Shown here piece by piece: positions 33,956-43,300 of a stretch of 57,048 nt of DNA (position 1 is the stretch's first letter; each line of letters begins with the position of its first letter). Origin of the DNA: Streptomyces violascens. GTDB taxonomy: Bacteria; Actinomycetota; Actinomycetes; Streptomycetales; Streptomycetaceae. The position numbers were made by a program, and so were the translations under genes. Under the pieces are notes generated by a model, which searched no databases, was not told where the DNA came from, and saw only the letters and a program-made list of their open reading frames with translations. The stretch is from the NCBI RefSeq assembly GCF_014649955.1, contig NZ_BMUA01000038.1, positions 1 to 57,048 of the forward strand, read 5' to 3'.

Positions 33956-35197
33956 ATGGCGTACCCACTCAAGGCGCTGGCCCTGTCGACCGCGGCGACC
34001 CTCACGGTGCTCGCGACCCCGGCGGCCGCTGCCCCCTCCGGCGACGGGGGCAGCGACCAGTGCACCTTCCCGTCCAAGCCGTACGCGGGCCGCCCCTGGG
34101 CGCTCCAGCGCGTGCTCCTGGACGAACTGTGGCGCCAGTCGACCGGCAAGGGCATGAAGGTCGCCGTGATCGACACGGGCGTCGACATCAAGAATCCCCA
34201 GCTGAAGGCTGCGGTGGACGCGTCCAAGGGCAAAAACCTCCTCGACAGGGGTCTCAAGGATCCGAACGGCCAGCCGCTCCCGCGCGGCGCGGAGAACGGC
34301 ACGACGGACACCGTCGGCCACGGCACGAAGGTCGCCGGCATCATCGCGGCCCGCCCCGCCAAGGGAACGGGCTTCGTGGGCCTCGCCCCCGACGCCACGA
34401 TCATCCCCGTCGAGCAGAACGACGCCGACGGCCACGGCACCGCGCAGACCCTGGCGGACGCCATCCGCTACGCGATCGGCGCGGGCGCCGATGTCATCAA
34501 CATCTCCCAGGACACGGCGAACGCGGTCGAACCGGCGGCCGCCCTGAAGCAGGCGGTGGACACGGCCCTCGCCCAGAACATCGTGGTCGTCGCCTCGGCC
34601 GGCAACGACGGCCTGGGCGGCAACGTCAAGCAGACGTACCCGGCTTCGTACCCCGGCGTCCTCGCGGTCGCGGCCTCGGACCGCAACAACGAGCGGGCGG
34701 CCTTCTCGCAGTCCGGCGAGTTCGTGGGCGTGGCCGCGCCCGGCGTCGACATGGTCTCCACGGTGCCCGGCGGCGGCCACTGCGCCGACAGCGGTACGAG
34801 CTTCTCGGCCCCGTACGTCGCGGGCGTGGCGGCGCTCATCAAGGCCAAGCACCCCAAATGGACCCAGCGCGAGGTCGTCGCCCAGATCGAACAGACCGCG
34901 GAACGCTCGGTGTCCGGCCACGACCGCCTGGTCGGCTGGGGCGTGATCGACCCGGTCCGCGCCCTCACGGAGGACGACCACGCGATCGAAACCCCGGTGG
35001 CCCACGAGGGCATCACCCCGGCGAAGGCCCCGACCCCCGCGGCACTGCACCTCGGCGAGACGGACGAACAACGCACGCAACGCCTTGCCACGTACGTGGC
35101 GGTCGGGGTGGCGGTCCTCGCGGCGGTGCTGGGCGGGGCGGCAGTGACGATCCGGGATGCGCGGCGGCGGCGCCGGAGGGTGACCGGGGCGGAGTGA
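33956..35197 (+). CDS. mycP: type VII secretion-associated mycosin (subtilisin-like protease)
   Basis: 413-aa membrane-anchored serine protease. Signal peptide (ALALSTAATLTVLATPAAAAP), subtilase domain with Asp73 (VIDTGVD), His122 (GHGTKVAG) and Ser282 (GTSFSAPYVAG), then a linker and C-terminal TM helix (YVAVGVAVLAAVLGGAAVTI) with an Arg-rich tail. MycP stabilises the ESX complex and can process substrates in mycobacteria. The start follows AGAGGCGG. Triad complete. Confidence 0.95.
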   Translation: MAYPLKALALSTAATLTVLATPAAAAPSGDGGSDQCTFPSKPYAGRPWALQRVLLDELWRQSTGKGMKVAVIDTGVDIKNPQLKAAVDASKGKNLLDRGLKDPNGQPLPRGAENGTTDTVGHGTKVAGIIAARPAKGTGFVGLAPDATIIPVEQNDADGHGTAQTLADAIRYAIGAGADVINISQDTANAVEPAAALKQAVDTALAQNIVVVASAGNDGLGGNVKQTYPASYPGVLAVAASDRNNERAAFSQSGEFVGVAAPGVDMVSTVPGGGHCADSGTSFSAPYVAGVAALIKAKHPKWTQREVVAQIEQTAERSVSGHDRLVGWGVIDPVRALTEDDHAIETPVAHEGITPAKAPTPAALHLGETDEQRTQRLATYVAVGVAVLAAVLGGAAVTIRDARRRRRRVTGAE

Positions 35198-35523
35198 ATG
35201 CGAGGGGTTCGTGCAGAACGGGTCAAGAGCGTTCCAGGTCTGTTCTGCCTGGGCTGGCAGGTGACTGATGCTGATGAAGAAATGATCAGAAGTGAGTAGA
35301 CGTACTCATGCGGCGTGAGGTGAGCCCTCGTAGTGTCGGGGCGGCCGGGGCAACTCGGCCCCGCGGAATGCCTGTTGGGCAGGCGACGGGGGATGGCTAG
35401 AGTGACCGCGGTGCGATAAGCGGTGTCAATAGCGCGGAACGCGACGCGGGTGAGCAGCAATGGTTTTGGTGTACGGGGAGGGTGTCATGGGGCGTCGTGC
35501 CTACACGGGCGGAGGCGGCGGCT
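35198..35523. other. 326-base intergenic region with a promoter and an inverted repeat
   Basis: No gene fits. A short palindrome TGAGTA-GACG-TACTCA lies at 35293-35308, and GCAGAAC/GTTCTGC (35213-35219, 35242-35248) could form a weak hairpin after mycP. A well-spaced promoter follows at 35375-35403. Confidence 0.55.
35375..35403 (+). promoter_or_regulatory. promoter for the helical/WXG/mycosin-2 genes
   Basis: TTGGGC (35375-35380), a 17-base spacer and TAGAGT (35398-35403) make a good HrdB-type promoter, about 120 bases before the next gene. It shows that this set is transcribed separately from eccB-mycP. Confidence 0.65.
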
Positions 35524-35952
35524 ATGGGCGATGACCTCAGGAAGGGTCTGGAGGCGCTGACGACCTTCAAGAAGAAGGTGGACGGGGTACTCACCACCCT
35601 TGAAGGCTCGCATGCCAGCCCCACGAAGCTGGCGGCCCAGCAGATCTCCCGCACATCCTTCAGCGCCGGGAGCGCCGCGTTCCCCGAGGCGGACGGCCTG
35701 TTCACCCAGTACCACCGCGTACACGAGCGTTTGATGTCGCTGTCGAAGTCACTGGCCCACCAGATCGAGGCGATGGGGATCGCCGCGCATGGGGCGGATA
35801 TTGGGTTCGACAACCTGGATGAGGAGATGCGGCTGCGTTTCAAACAGATCCAGGACGCGACTGGCTACGAAGCCGAGCAGGCGCAGTGGGAGAGGGACGG
35901 CAAGCAGAAACCGCAGCGCACCGACGACAAGTCCTCCGGGACGGGGTGGTAG
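35524..35952 (+). CDS. helical T7SS-locus protein, partner of the long WXG protein
   Basis: 142-aa soluble helical protein with no signal peptide (DDLRKGLEALTTFKKKVDGV, then QYHRVHERLMSLSKSLAHQI). It is unrecognised by name but has the length and helical content of PE/Esp-type partners. The ATG at 35524 after GGAGGCGG is preferred to starts 42 bases upstream. It ends two bases before the long WXG gene, so the two products probably form a secreted pair. That is inference from order. Confidence 0.7.
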   Translation: MGDDLRKGLEALTTFKKKVDGVLTTLEGSHASPTKLAAQQISRTSFSAGSAAFPEADGLFTQYHRVHERLMSLSKSLAHQIEAMGIAAHGADIGFDNLDEEMRLRFKQIQDATGYEAEQAQWERDGKQKPQRTDDKSSGTGW

Positions 35953-35954
35953 CG

Positions 35955-37619
35955 ATGACCGACAAGAAGCCTCAGCCCTCGCCGCCTCCTGCACCGCTGA
36001 CGGACAAGCAGCGCGTGAGTCAGCAGGTGGGCACCACCGACCTGACCACCACCGCCGCGGAGGCGCTTTCGGCCATGTTCCCCTTCGGGGGGAAGGTCCG
36101 CTTCTTCGGAAAGACCGACTTCGAGGGCCACCAGCTCAACGCCATGATCGACCTGGTCCACGACGCGAATCCGGACCACCTGATCAACGCCGGCGATGCG
36201 CTCTTCGATGCCAAAGAGGCGATCCATGCGGCGGCGACCGAACTCGACGGGCACATCGGCGGTGTCGATTGGGAGGGCGAGTCCGGCGAGGCCTTCCGTA
36301 CCTGGGGCAAGAACCTCGTCGGGCACGCCAGGAAGCTGGCCGATTTCGCCGAAACGGCGGGTGTTCAGATCAGCGCGGCGGGCGAGGGCCTCGTGTCCGT
36401 GAAGAGCGCGATGCCGCAGCGGGACCAGCGCGCTGAGCCCGTGAAGGTCGCTGACATCCCGCCGACGAAGAGGATTGCGGGGAACGCGGAGTACGAGGCC
36501 GCGGTGAAGGTGGAGAAGGACCGCCAAGAGGCGATCAACCAGATGAACCGCCTGTCGTCCTTCTACTCGGTCTCGGAACAGACCCTGGCCGCGCAGCAGC
36601 CGCCTGTGTTCGAGGCCATGCCTCCGGTGGGGGTGCCTCAGCCTGTGCCGGGTACTGGCGATCCCGTAATCCCGGTCAGGGCGGCGGAGCCGGGGACGTC
36701 AACTCGGTTCCACCCGGAAAATGGAGGGAGTACATCTCACCGAGCCGTTGCAGAATCGGTTTCGACTCCTGGCCAGTTGGACGCCAATGGCAACCCGCAT
36801 GAGCAGTCGGTGGTCGGTTCGCTGCCTTCCCCGGACCCTTCCCTGGATCGCAATACTGGCACGGAACTCAACAGCACTACTCCACTTCCCGGGCCGACAG
36901 TGGGACAAGTGGCAACGCCCTCTCCGCTCGCCAACTCAACTACCCCTGGCATTGGGCCTGTTCCTCCCATTTCGGGTGGCCCCCGGAGCCCGACTGCCGA
37001 CGGCGTGGCCAGAGCTAGTCGAGCGGTGGGCAGGATCGCCGAACCGACGCAGTTCCAGACGGGAGTACGCCAAGGAGTTCCGGGGGCGGGTAGTGCGGGG
37101 CAATCAACTTCGAATCCGGTAGGGCGTCCTGCCAATCCAGCTCAGGGAATGGGCAGAGGTTCTGCCTCCCCAACTGGACAATCCCCGATGGGGCGAGGTG
37201 TCTCAGGTGGGACGCCGCGTGTCGCAGAGGCGGGTTCCTCGCGTTCTGGATCGGCAGGAACTGCAGGGCGCAGCAACGGAATCGTCGGAGGGAGGCCGAA
37301 CGCCGCAGCGCCTAACTCCGCCGGTTCCCGGACGCGGCGGAGTGCTGTGGTCGGCGGCGAGGGGCCGACAGGAAACTCCAAGTCAAGTGTCGGTCCTGGT
37401 CAGCGTGGTGTTGTTGGAGCCAGCGGTCCAACTACTTCCGGAGCGGCTCAGAAGAGCCGACGTCTCATGGGTAATCCGGACGGCGTGGTCGGCTCCCCGA
37501 AGGGGCGGTCGTCTGGCGGTCGTGCAGGGCGTAATGCGTTTACCAAGGGTGGCGAAGGCCTTGTGCGGGAGCGGCCTTCAGATTCAGGGGACGAAGAACT
37601 CTCTGAACCTGAGGGCTGA
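35955..37619 (+). CDS. long WXG-domain protein, candidate T7SS substrate
   Basis: 554-aa protein. Residues ~20-215 are helical with a W-x-G turn DWEGESGEAF (Trp106-x-Gly108), a WXG100/PPE-like secreted domain. Residues ~230-554 are low-complexity Pro/Gly/Ser/Arg (GRGSASPTGQSPMGRG). From about 36600 onward the third codon positions are often A or T, unlike the first part of the gene. The frame ends at TGA 37617-37619 but stays open for 37 more codons, so the protein may be truncated. ATG start two bases after the upstream gene. Confidence 0.75.
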   Translation: MTDKKPQPSPPPAPLTDKQRVSQQVGTTDLTTTAAEALSAMFPFGGKVRFFGKTDFEGHQLNAMIDLVHDANPDHLINAGDALFDAKEAIHAAATELDGHIGGVDWEGESGEAFRTWGKNLVGHARKLADFAETAGVQISAAGEGLVSVKSAMPQRDQRAEPVKVADIPPTKRIAGNAEYEAAVKVEKDRQEAINQMNRLSSFYSVSEQTLAAQQPPVFEAMPPVGVPQPVPGTGDPVIPVRAAEPGTSTRFHPENGGSTSHRAVAESVSTPGQLDANGNPHEQSVVGSLPSPDPSLDRNTGTELNSTTPLPGPTVGQVATPSPLANSTTPGIGPVPPISGGPRSPTADGVARASRAVGRIAEPTQFQTGVRQGVPGAGSAGQSTSNPVGRPANPAQGMGRGSASPTGQSPMGRGVSGGTPRVAEAGSSRSGSAGTAGRSNGIVGGRPNAAAPNSAGSRTRRSAVVGGEGPTGNSKSSVGPGQRGVVGASGPTTSGAAQKSRRLMGNPDGVVGSPKGRSSGGRAGRNAFTKGGEGLVRERPSDSGDEELSEPEG

Positions 37620-37707
37620 TTGGCCGAAGGCGACGAAGCGCCCTTTACGGTTGCCGAGGCGCTTACTACCACCGATTCGATCAGGGACAGGCGAGGACGT
37701 AAGACGC

Positions 37708-38970
37708 ATGAAGCCATCAATGAGCCGACGTAAGCAGTGCAGCCCGACGTTTGGGGTGCGTGCTGGAAGACGGGCGGCTTCTGTGAGCGCAGCACTCGCT
37801 GCCTGGGCTGTCGCGTCTGCGGGATTGGCTCCCCACGCCATCGCTGATGACGCCCCGCTCAAGCAGTGGTACCTGGACGCCATGCACGCCGAAGACCTGT
37901 GGAAGGTCAGTACCGGCGTGGGCATCAAAGTCGCCGTTGTGGATACCGGCGTCAATGCGGACACCCCTTCCCTGAAGGGGCAGGTGCTCAGTCAGGAAGT
38001 CCCGGCAGCCGCTGCATACGGGGCAACCAAGGACTATGACGGTCACGGTACGACAATGGCGGAGATGATCGCCGGAACCGGTCGGGGCGGAGGGATTAAA
38101 GGGTTGGCTCCGGGGGCTAAGGTCATCCCTCTGAGGATTACCCTGAGCACCTTGAAGGATCCTGCGGAGTTGAAGCTGACGAAACTTCCAGCAGAGGCAA
38201 TTCGGGCAGCTGCAGATTCAGGCGCCAAGATCATCAACATGTCTTTCGCGGCACATACGAAAGATCCAGGTCTGGAGGACGCCGTTAAGTATGCGGTGTC
38301 AAAAGGTAAGTTGATGTTTGCTGGAACTGGCAACGACGGCGAGGAGGACAATGGCCTGCTCGAATTTCCTGCCGCGTTGCCCGGTGTCGTAGGCGTTGCG
38401 GCTGCGGATGCCAAGGGAGCTGTTGGAAAGTTCTCCCACTCAGGCGACTCTGTTGATCTGGCAGCGCCAGGCCTGAATGTTTCACGATGGTGCAACGCCG
38501 AGTTTCAGGCCTACTGCACTGCCGACGGCACCAGCGCCGCCTCCGCAATCGCCTCCGCCTCAGCCGCCCTGATCTGGTCCGCCCACCCCACCTGGACCGC
38601 CGACCAGGTGCTCCGCACGATGATCGATACCGCCGGGCGGTCCTGGGACAAGAACACGCCCAGCAAATACCTCGGCTACGGCCTGATCCGGCCCCGGCTC
38701 GTTCTGGAGAAGGCCGACATCAACCCCGGCCCCGCCGACGTCGACCCGCTTGCGCAGGAGAACGGGGGGAGCAGCGCGCCCCCAGCCACCCCCGCCGCGC
38801 CCAGCTCCTCGCCGCCCGCGAAGGGCGACGCGGCAGCCAAGGGCGAAGACACGGGCGGCGGCAAGGATGGCGGAAGTACGCCATGGGTCGTCGGCGGCGT
38901 CCTCGCCGGGCTCGTCGTGATCGGGGGCGGCGCGTTCGCCGTGCTCAGGACGCGGCGCCGCGGCGTCTGA
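37708..38970 (+). CDS. second type VII secretion mycosin (subtilisin-like protease)
   Basis: 420-aa secreted, membrane-anchored protease. Signal region (SVSAALAAWAVASAGLAPHAIA), Asp79 (VVDTGVN), His113 (GHGTTMAEM), Ser276 (DGTSAASAIAS), a Pro/Ser-rich linker and a C-terminal TM helix (WVVGGVLAGLVVIGGGAFAV) ending in basic residues. The usual Pro after the catalytic Ser motif is absent. The start is ATG 37708, or ATG 37720. DNA up to about 38510 is low in GC; the Ser half onward is typical Streptomyces DNA, so the gene looks mosaic. Confidence 0.88.
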   Translation: MKPSMSRRKQCSPTFGVRAGRRAASVSAALAAWAVASAGLAPHAIADDAPLKQWYLDAMHAEDLWKVSTGVGIKVAVVDTGVNADTPSLKGQVLSQEVPAAAAYGATKDYDGHGTTMAEMIAGTGRGGGIKGLAPGAKVIPLRITLSTLKDPAELKLTKLPAEAIRAAADSGAKIINMSFAAHTKDPGLEDAVKYAVSKGKLMFAGTGNDGEEDNGLLEFPAALPGVVGVAAADAKGAVGKFSHSGDSVDLAAPGLNVSRWCNAEFQAYCTADGTSAASAIASASAALIWSAHPTWTADQVLRTMIDTAGRSWDKNTPSKYLGYGLIRPRLVLEKADINPGPADVDPLAQENGGSSAPPATPAAPSSSPPAKGDAAAKGEDTGGGKDGGSTPWVVGGVLAGLVVIGGGAFAVLRTRRRGV

Positions 38971-39076
38971 GCGCGGGGCGCCGGCACTGGCACACCTCGG
39001 CGCTCGGCCGACGTACGGCCAGTTGCACTCAGCCATCCGCACCACCACATTCACCACCACGAAGGGAAGGCCTGGC

Positions 39077-39442
39077 ATGACTCAGGACCAGCGGGTAACA
39101 GACAGCGAGATGATCAAGCTGGAGGGCGAGATCCTCCGCCGGTTCGACTCGGTGAAGGGCCAGCTCAATCAGCTTCAGAACGTGATCAACAGCCTCGAAG
39201 GGGCCTGGGAAGGCATCGGCGCCCACGCGTTCGACCGGAAGCAGACCCACATCAACAACGGGATGGTCCACATCGGGGGGCTGCTCCTGGACTTCCTGGA
39301 GGCGATGAAGGCGACCCGCACCATCAAGGGCAACACCGACGAAGAGGTCCGCAAGGCCCTCATGGGCATCGACGTCGTGGACGGCTACAGCGGTGACGCG
39401 GGGGCCACGAACGCGATCACCTCGAACCTCAGCACGTACTAG
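39077..39442 (+). CDS. esxB: EsxB-like WXG100 protein
   Basis: 121-aa T7SS substrate of the WXG100 superfamily: helix-turn-helix with SLEGAWEGIGAHAF (Trp44-x-Gly46) and no signal peptide. The ~25-residue C-terminal tail (DVVDGYSGDAGATNAITSNL) is longer than usual. It normally forms a heterodimer with EsxA, encoded 71 bases downstream. The ATG at 39077 is preceded by GAAGGGAAGG; upstream in-frame starts are rejected. Confidence 0.9.
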   Translation: MTQDQRVTDSEMIKLEGEILRRFDSVKGQLNQLQNVINSLEGAWEGIGAHAFDRKQTHINNGMVHIGGLLLDFLEAMKATRTIKGNTDEEVRKALMGIDVVDGYSGDAGATNAITSNLSTY

Positions 39443-39513
39443 TCGCGCCGGGTTCGCACGCATCGCGGCGTCAGCCCACAACCACCGTATTCATCACAGA
39501 GATTGGGGAAGCC

Positions 39514-39816
39514 ATGCCCGACAACAGCGGCGATGTCCTCGGAGTCCACTACGGCAGCCTGGACCAGGCGGCCGAGGCCATCAGGCACCAGGCCGGCAAG
39601 CTTCGGCAGGACCTCGATGACATCAATGCCCTGGTCAAGAGGGCCGCCCAGAACTGGTCGGGCCAGGCCCACGAGGCGTTCGCCACCAAGCAGCGGGACT
39701 GGGACAAGACCGCCGAGGGCATCCATACCTCCCTGACGCAGATCGCCAACGCCGTAGCCGAAGCCGGCCCGACCTACCGCGCCGGCGACCACAAGGCGGC
39801 CGGCTACTTCCAGTAG
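39514..39816 (+). CDS. esxA: EsxA-like WXG100 protein
   Basis: 100-aa WXG100 protein with the turn AAQNWSGQAHEAF (Trp48-x-Gly50) between two helices. The tail contains TYRAGD, matching the Y-x-x-x-D/E general T7SS export signal. It is the probable partner of EsxB and substrate of EccC. ATG start after GATTGGGGAAGCC. A strong bidirectional hairpin follows the stop. Confidence 0.93.
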   Translation: MPDNSGDVLGVHYGSLDQAAEAIRHQAGKLRQDLDDINALVKRAAQNWSGQAHEAFATKQRDWDKTAEGIHTSLTQIANAVAEAGPTYRAGDHKAAGYFQ

Positions 39817-39835
39817 GGAGTGCCGGGACACGGCG

Positions 39836-39872
39836 AACGGGGTGGGCACGCGCGGGAGGTGCCCACCCCGTT
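39836..39872. terminator. bidirectional terminator after esxA
   Basis: AACGGGGTGGGCAC (39836-39849) pairs perfectly with GTGCCCACCCCGTT (39859-39872) over 14 bp with a 9-base loop. It lies between converging esxA and the DUF397 gene. Confidence 0.9.
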
Positions 39873-39891
39873 CTGTGTCCGCGAATGGTGA

Positions 39892-40188
39892 CTACGGCGC
39901 CTCAAGGCCGCCGTTGCGCACCGACGGCTCCAGGTCGAACTCCCCGTCCCGTGCGCCCAGTACGAACGCCTGCCACTCCGCCTCGGTGTAGCGCAGCACC
40001 GTCCCGGGGTCCACGGAGGACCGCATCGCCACGGCGCCGGCCGGCAGATAGGCGATCTCGACGCGCTCCTCGTCCTCGGACGTGCCCGGGGCGCTGTGCC
40101 ACTCGACCCCCGAGATGTCGAGGGCGTACAGCTCGTTCTTCTCGCGCTCCTTGCGCTCCTGGAGTTCCCTGTCCTGTTCCTCGGTCAT
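39892..40188 (-). CDS. DUF397 domain protein
   Basis: 98-aa acidic protein. The second half fits DUF397: GVEWHSAPG, then VEIAYLPAGAVAMRSSVDPG and TEAEWQAFVLGARDGEFDLE. DUF397 proteins are very common in Streptomyces and usually lie next to an XRE-family regulator, often as regulatory partners; none is adjacent here. ATG at 40188. It is downstream of eccC on the same strand, separated by 184 bases. Confidence 0.88.
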   Translation of the reverse strand: MTEEQDRELQERKEREKNELYALDISGVEWHSAPGTSEDEERVEIAYLPAGAVAMRSSVDPGTVLRYTEAEWQAFVLGARDGEFDLEPSVRNGGLEAP

Positions 40189-40372
40189 GACGGAGCGATT
40201 CCTTCCAGACGTGCCGACCCGGACGTGCCAAGCGCAGCCATACGTACACCAACCAGCTGTCGGCTCAGCCTACTTGGCACCGCCCGACGTGCAGGGTGAC
40301 CGAGGAGGATTCACGGGTACGGGGGAGGGGGCGCCCGATTTCCTCGCGGGCGCTCCCTCCCGCCACGCGGCC

Positions 40373-43300
40373 CTACTCCATCAAGCCGGTCTGCACCAGC
40401 GGCTTCCCCCGCTTGCGGGAGACGAACGTGCCGCGGCCCGTCGGCATCGGGCGGGGGCGGACGCCCGCCAGGATGTCGCCCTCTCCCGGGTCGCCGGCCA
40501 GGACCACGCCCTGGGCGCCCAGTTCCTTCATGCGCTGGATGAAGGGCTCGTACGAGGCCCGGCCCGCGCCTGCCGTGGAGCGGGCGATGATGAAGCGGAC
40601 GCCCACGTCGCGGGCGAAGGGCAGGAGCTCGGTCAGTTTGCCGAGGGGATTGCCGCTCGACGTCGACACCAGGTCGTAGTCGTCGACCACCACGTACACC
40701 GTGGGGCCGCGCCACCAGCTGCGGTCGCGCAGCTGCTGCGCGGTCACGTCCGCGCTGGGTGCGCGGCGCTGCATCAGGTCGGCCAGCGCGTCCATGTGGT
40801 GGTCCATGGCGTTGGACATGGGGATGTACTCGGCCAGGTGGGACGGCGGGGTCACATCCAGCAGGGCGCGCCTGTTGTCCACCACGAACAGCTTGCAGAC
40901 GTCACCCTCGTACCGCTGCGTGAGCTGGGTGATCAGGAGGCGCAGCAGGTTCGACTTGCCGGACTCGCCCTCGCCGAAGATGAGGAAGAACGGGTCCTGC
41001 TCGAAGTCGACGAACACCGGCTCCAGGTTGTTCTCGTCCAGCGCGAAGGCGATGCCGCGGTCGGGTGAGGCGTAGCCCGGCGGGAGCTGGGACGCCGGGA
41101 GTTCGCGCGGCAACAGGCGTACCGCCGGCGCTCCCGGGGCCGTCCAGTGACGGGAGACCTCCGTGGCCAGGGCGGCCGTCGCCTCGGCGAGGTCGGTGTC
41201 GGACTGGAGGCCGTCGATGCGCGGCACGGCCGCCATGAAGTGCTGCTTCTGCGGCGACTGGCCGCGGCCGGGCACGCCGACGGGGACGTTGGCGGCGACC
41301 TTGCGGTCGAACTCCGAGTCCATGGTGTCGCCGAGCCGCAGCTCCAGGCGGTTCATGAGGTGGTCCTTGAGGTTGGCCCGGACCTCCATCGAGCGTGACG
41401 CGGTCAGCACCAGGTGGATGCCGTAGCCGAGGCCGCGCGCCGCGATGTCCAGGACGGCCGGCTCCAGACCCTCGTACTCGGTACGGAAGTTGCCCCAGCC
41501 GTCGATGACGAGGAACACGTCGCCCCACGGCTGGTCGGCGACCGAGATGGTGCCGCGGGCCCGGCGGGCCCGGAAGTCGGCGATCGAGGCGATGCCGGCC
41601 GAGCGGAAGTACTCCTCGCGGCGGGTCAGCACGCCGTACACCTCGGCGACCGTACGGCGCACGCGCTCGGGGTCCAGGCGCGAGGCGACGCCGCCGACGT
41701 GCGGCAGACCGGAGACCGCGGCCATGCCGCCACCGCCGAAGTCGAGCCCGTAGAACTGGACTTCCTGCGGGGTGTGGGTGAGCGCGAACGACGCGACCAG
41801 GGTGCGCACCAGCGTCGACTTGCCGGACTGCGGGCCGCCCAGGATCTGCAGATGGCCGCCCGCGCCGGAGAAGTCGCACCACAGCGGATCGCGGCGCTGC
41901 TCGTACGGCTTGTCGACAAGACCGAGCGGCACCACAAGCCGCCCCGCGCCCTCGTAGCCGGGTTGTGTGAGCCCGCGGCCCTGCACCGGCGCGAGGCCGG
42001 GCAGCAGCGAGTCGAGCGCCGGCGGGCTGTCGAGCGGCGGCAGCCACACCTGGTGGGCGGCCGGGCCGCGCGCTTCGAGGCGGCGCACGATGACGTCGAG
42101 CACCGTGTCGGCGAGCGCGTCGTCGGTGCGCGGGCCGGTCTCGGCGCGCGGGCCCGGCACGGTCTGCGGGGCGTACGTCACCGGCACTTCGGCCGCGGTG
42201 AACAGCACCGGCCGGCGGTCGACGGGCACCGGGCCGCCGAGCGCGGCCGACCGGTCGGCGCCCGTGCGGTACACGCCGGAGACGTACGCCGCCTTGAAGC
42301 GGGTCATCTCGTCGGTGCCGAACTTGAGGTAGCCGGAGCCCGGGACGCTCGGCAGGTGGTAGGCGTCGGGGACGCCGAGGGCCGCGCGCGACTCGGCGGC
42401 GGAGAAGGTGCGCAGACCGATCCGGTAGGAGAGGTAGGTCTCCAGACCGCGCAGCCGGCCCTCCTCCAGACGCTGCGAGGCGAGCAGCAGATGCACGCCG
42501 AGGGACCGGCCGATGCGGCCGATCTGCACGAACATCTCGATGAAGTCCGGCTTGGCGGTGAGCAGTTCGCTGAACTCGTCGATGACCAGGACGAGCGAGG
42601 GCACGGGCTGGAGCGGGGCGCCGGCGAGGCGGGCCCGCTCGTAGTCGTGGATGTTGGCGTAGTTGCCCGCGTCGCGCAGCATTTCCTGGCGACGGTTGAG
42701 TTCGCCGCGGATCGAGTCGCCCATGCGGTCGACCAGGGTGAGATCGTCGGCCAGGTTGGTGATGACGGCCGCGACGTGCGGCATCTGCGCCATACCGGCG
42801 AAGGTCGCGCCACCCTTGAAGTCGGCGAGGACGAAGTTCAGGGTCTCGGAGGAGTGGGTCACGGCGAGGCCGAGGACCAGGGTGCGAAGGAGCTCCGACT
42901 TGCCGGACCCGGTCGCGCCGACGCACAGGCCGTGCGGACCCATGCCGTCCTGCGCGGCCTCCTTCAGGTCGAGCATGACGGGCCGGCCGTCCTCGCCCAC
43001 ACCGATCGGCACCCGCAGGCGTTCGGAGGCGGAACGGGGCCGCCAGGTGCGGGCGGTGTCCACCGAGTCCGCGTCGCCGAGGCTCAGCAGGTCGGTGAAC
43101 TCCAGGTTGGCGAGCAGCGGTTCGTCGTCATCGCCCCCGGAGGCCATGCGCAGCGGGGCGAGCTGACGGGCCAGCGCGTCGGCGGACTCATAGGAGAGGA
43201 GGTCGGGCGTGCCCTCGTACACGAGGCCGTGGCCCGACTCCAGGCGCAGCGTCCGCGGATGCACGACGACCGCCAAGTCGCCCCGTGCGCCGGTCAGTTC

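Noticed and set aside
37620..37733. Independent small gene starting at TTG 37620
   Set aside because: No Shine-Dalgarno and a rare start codon. It is in the same frame as the preceding gene, so a truncated extension of that gene is the better explanation.
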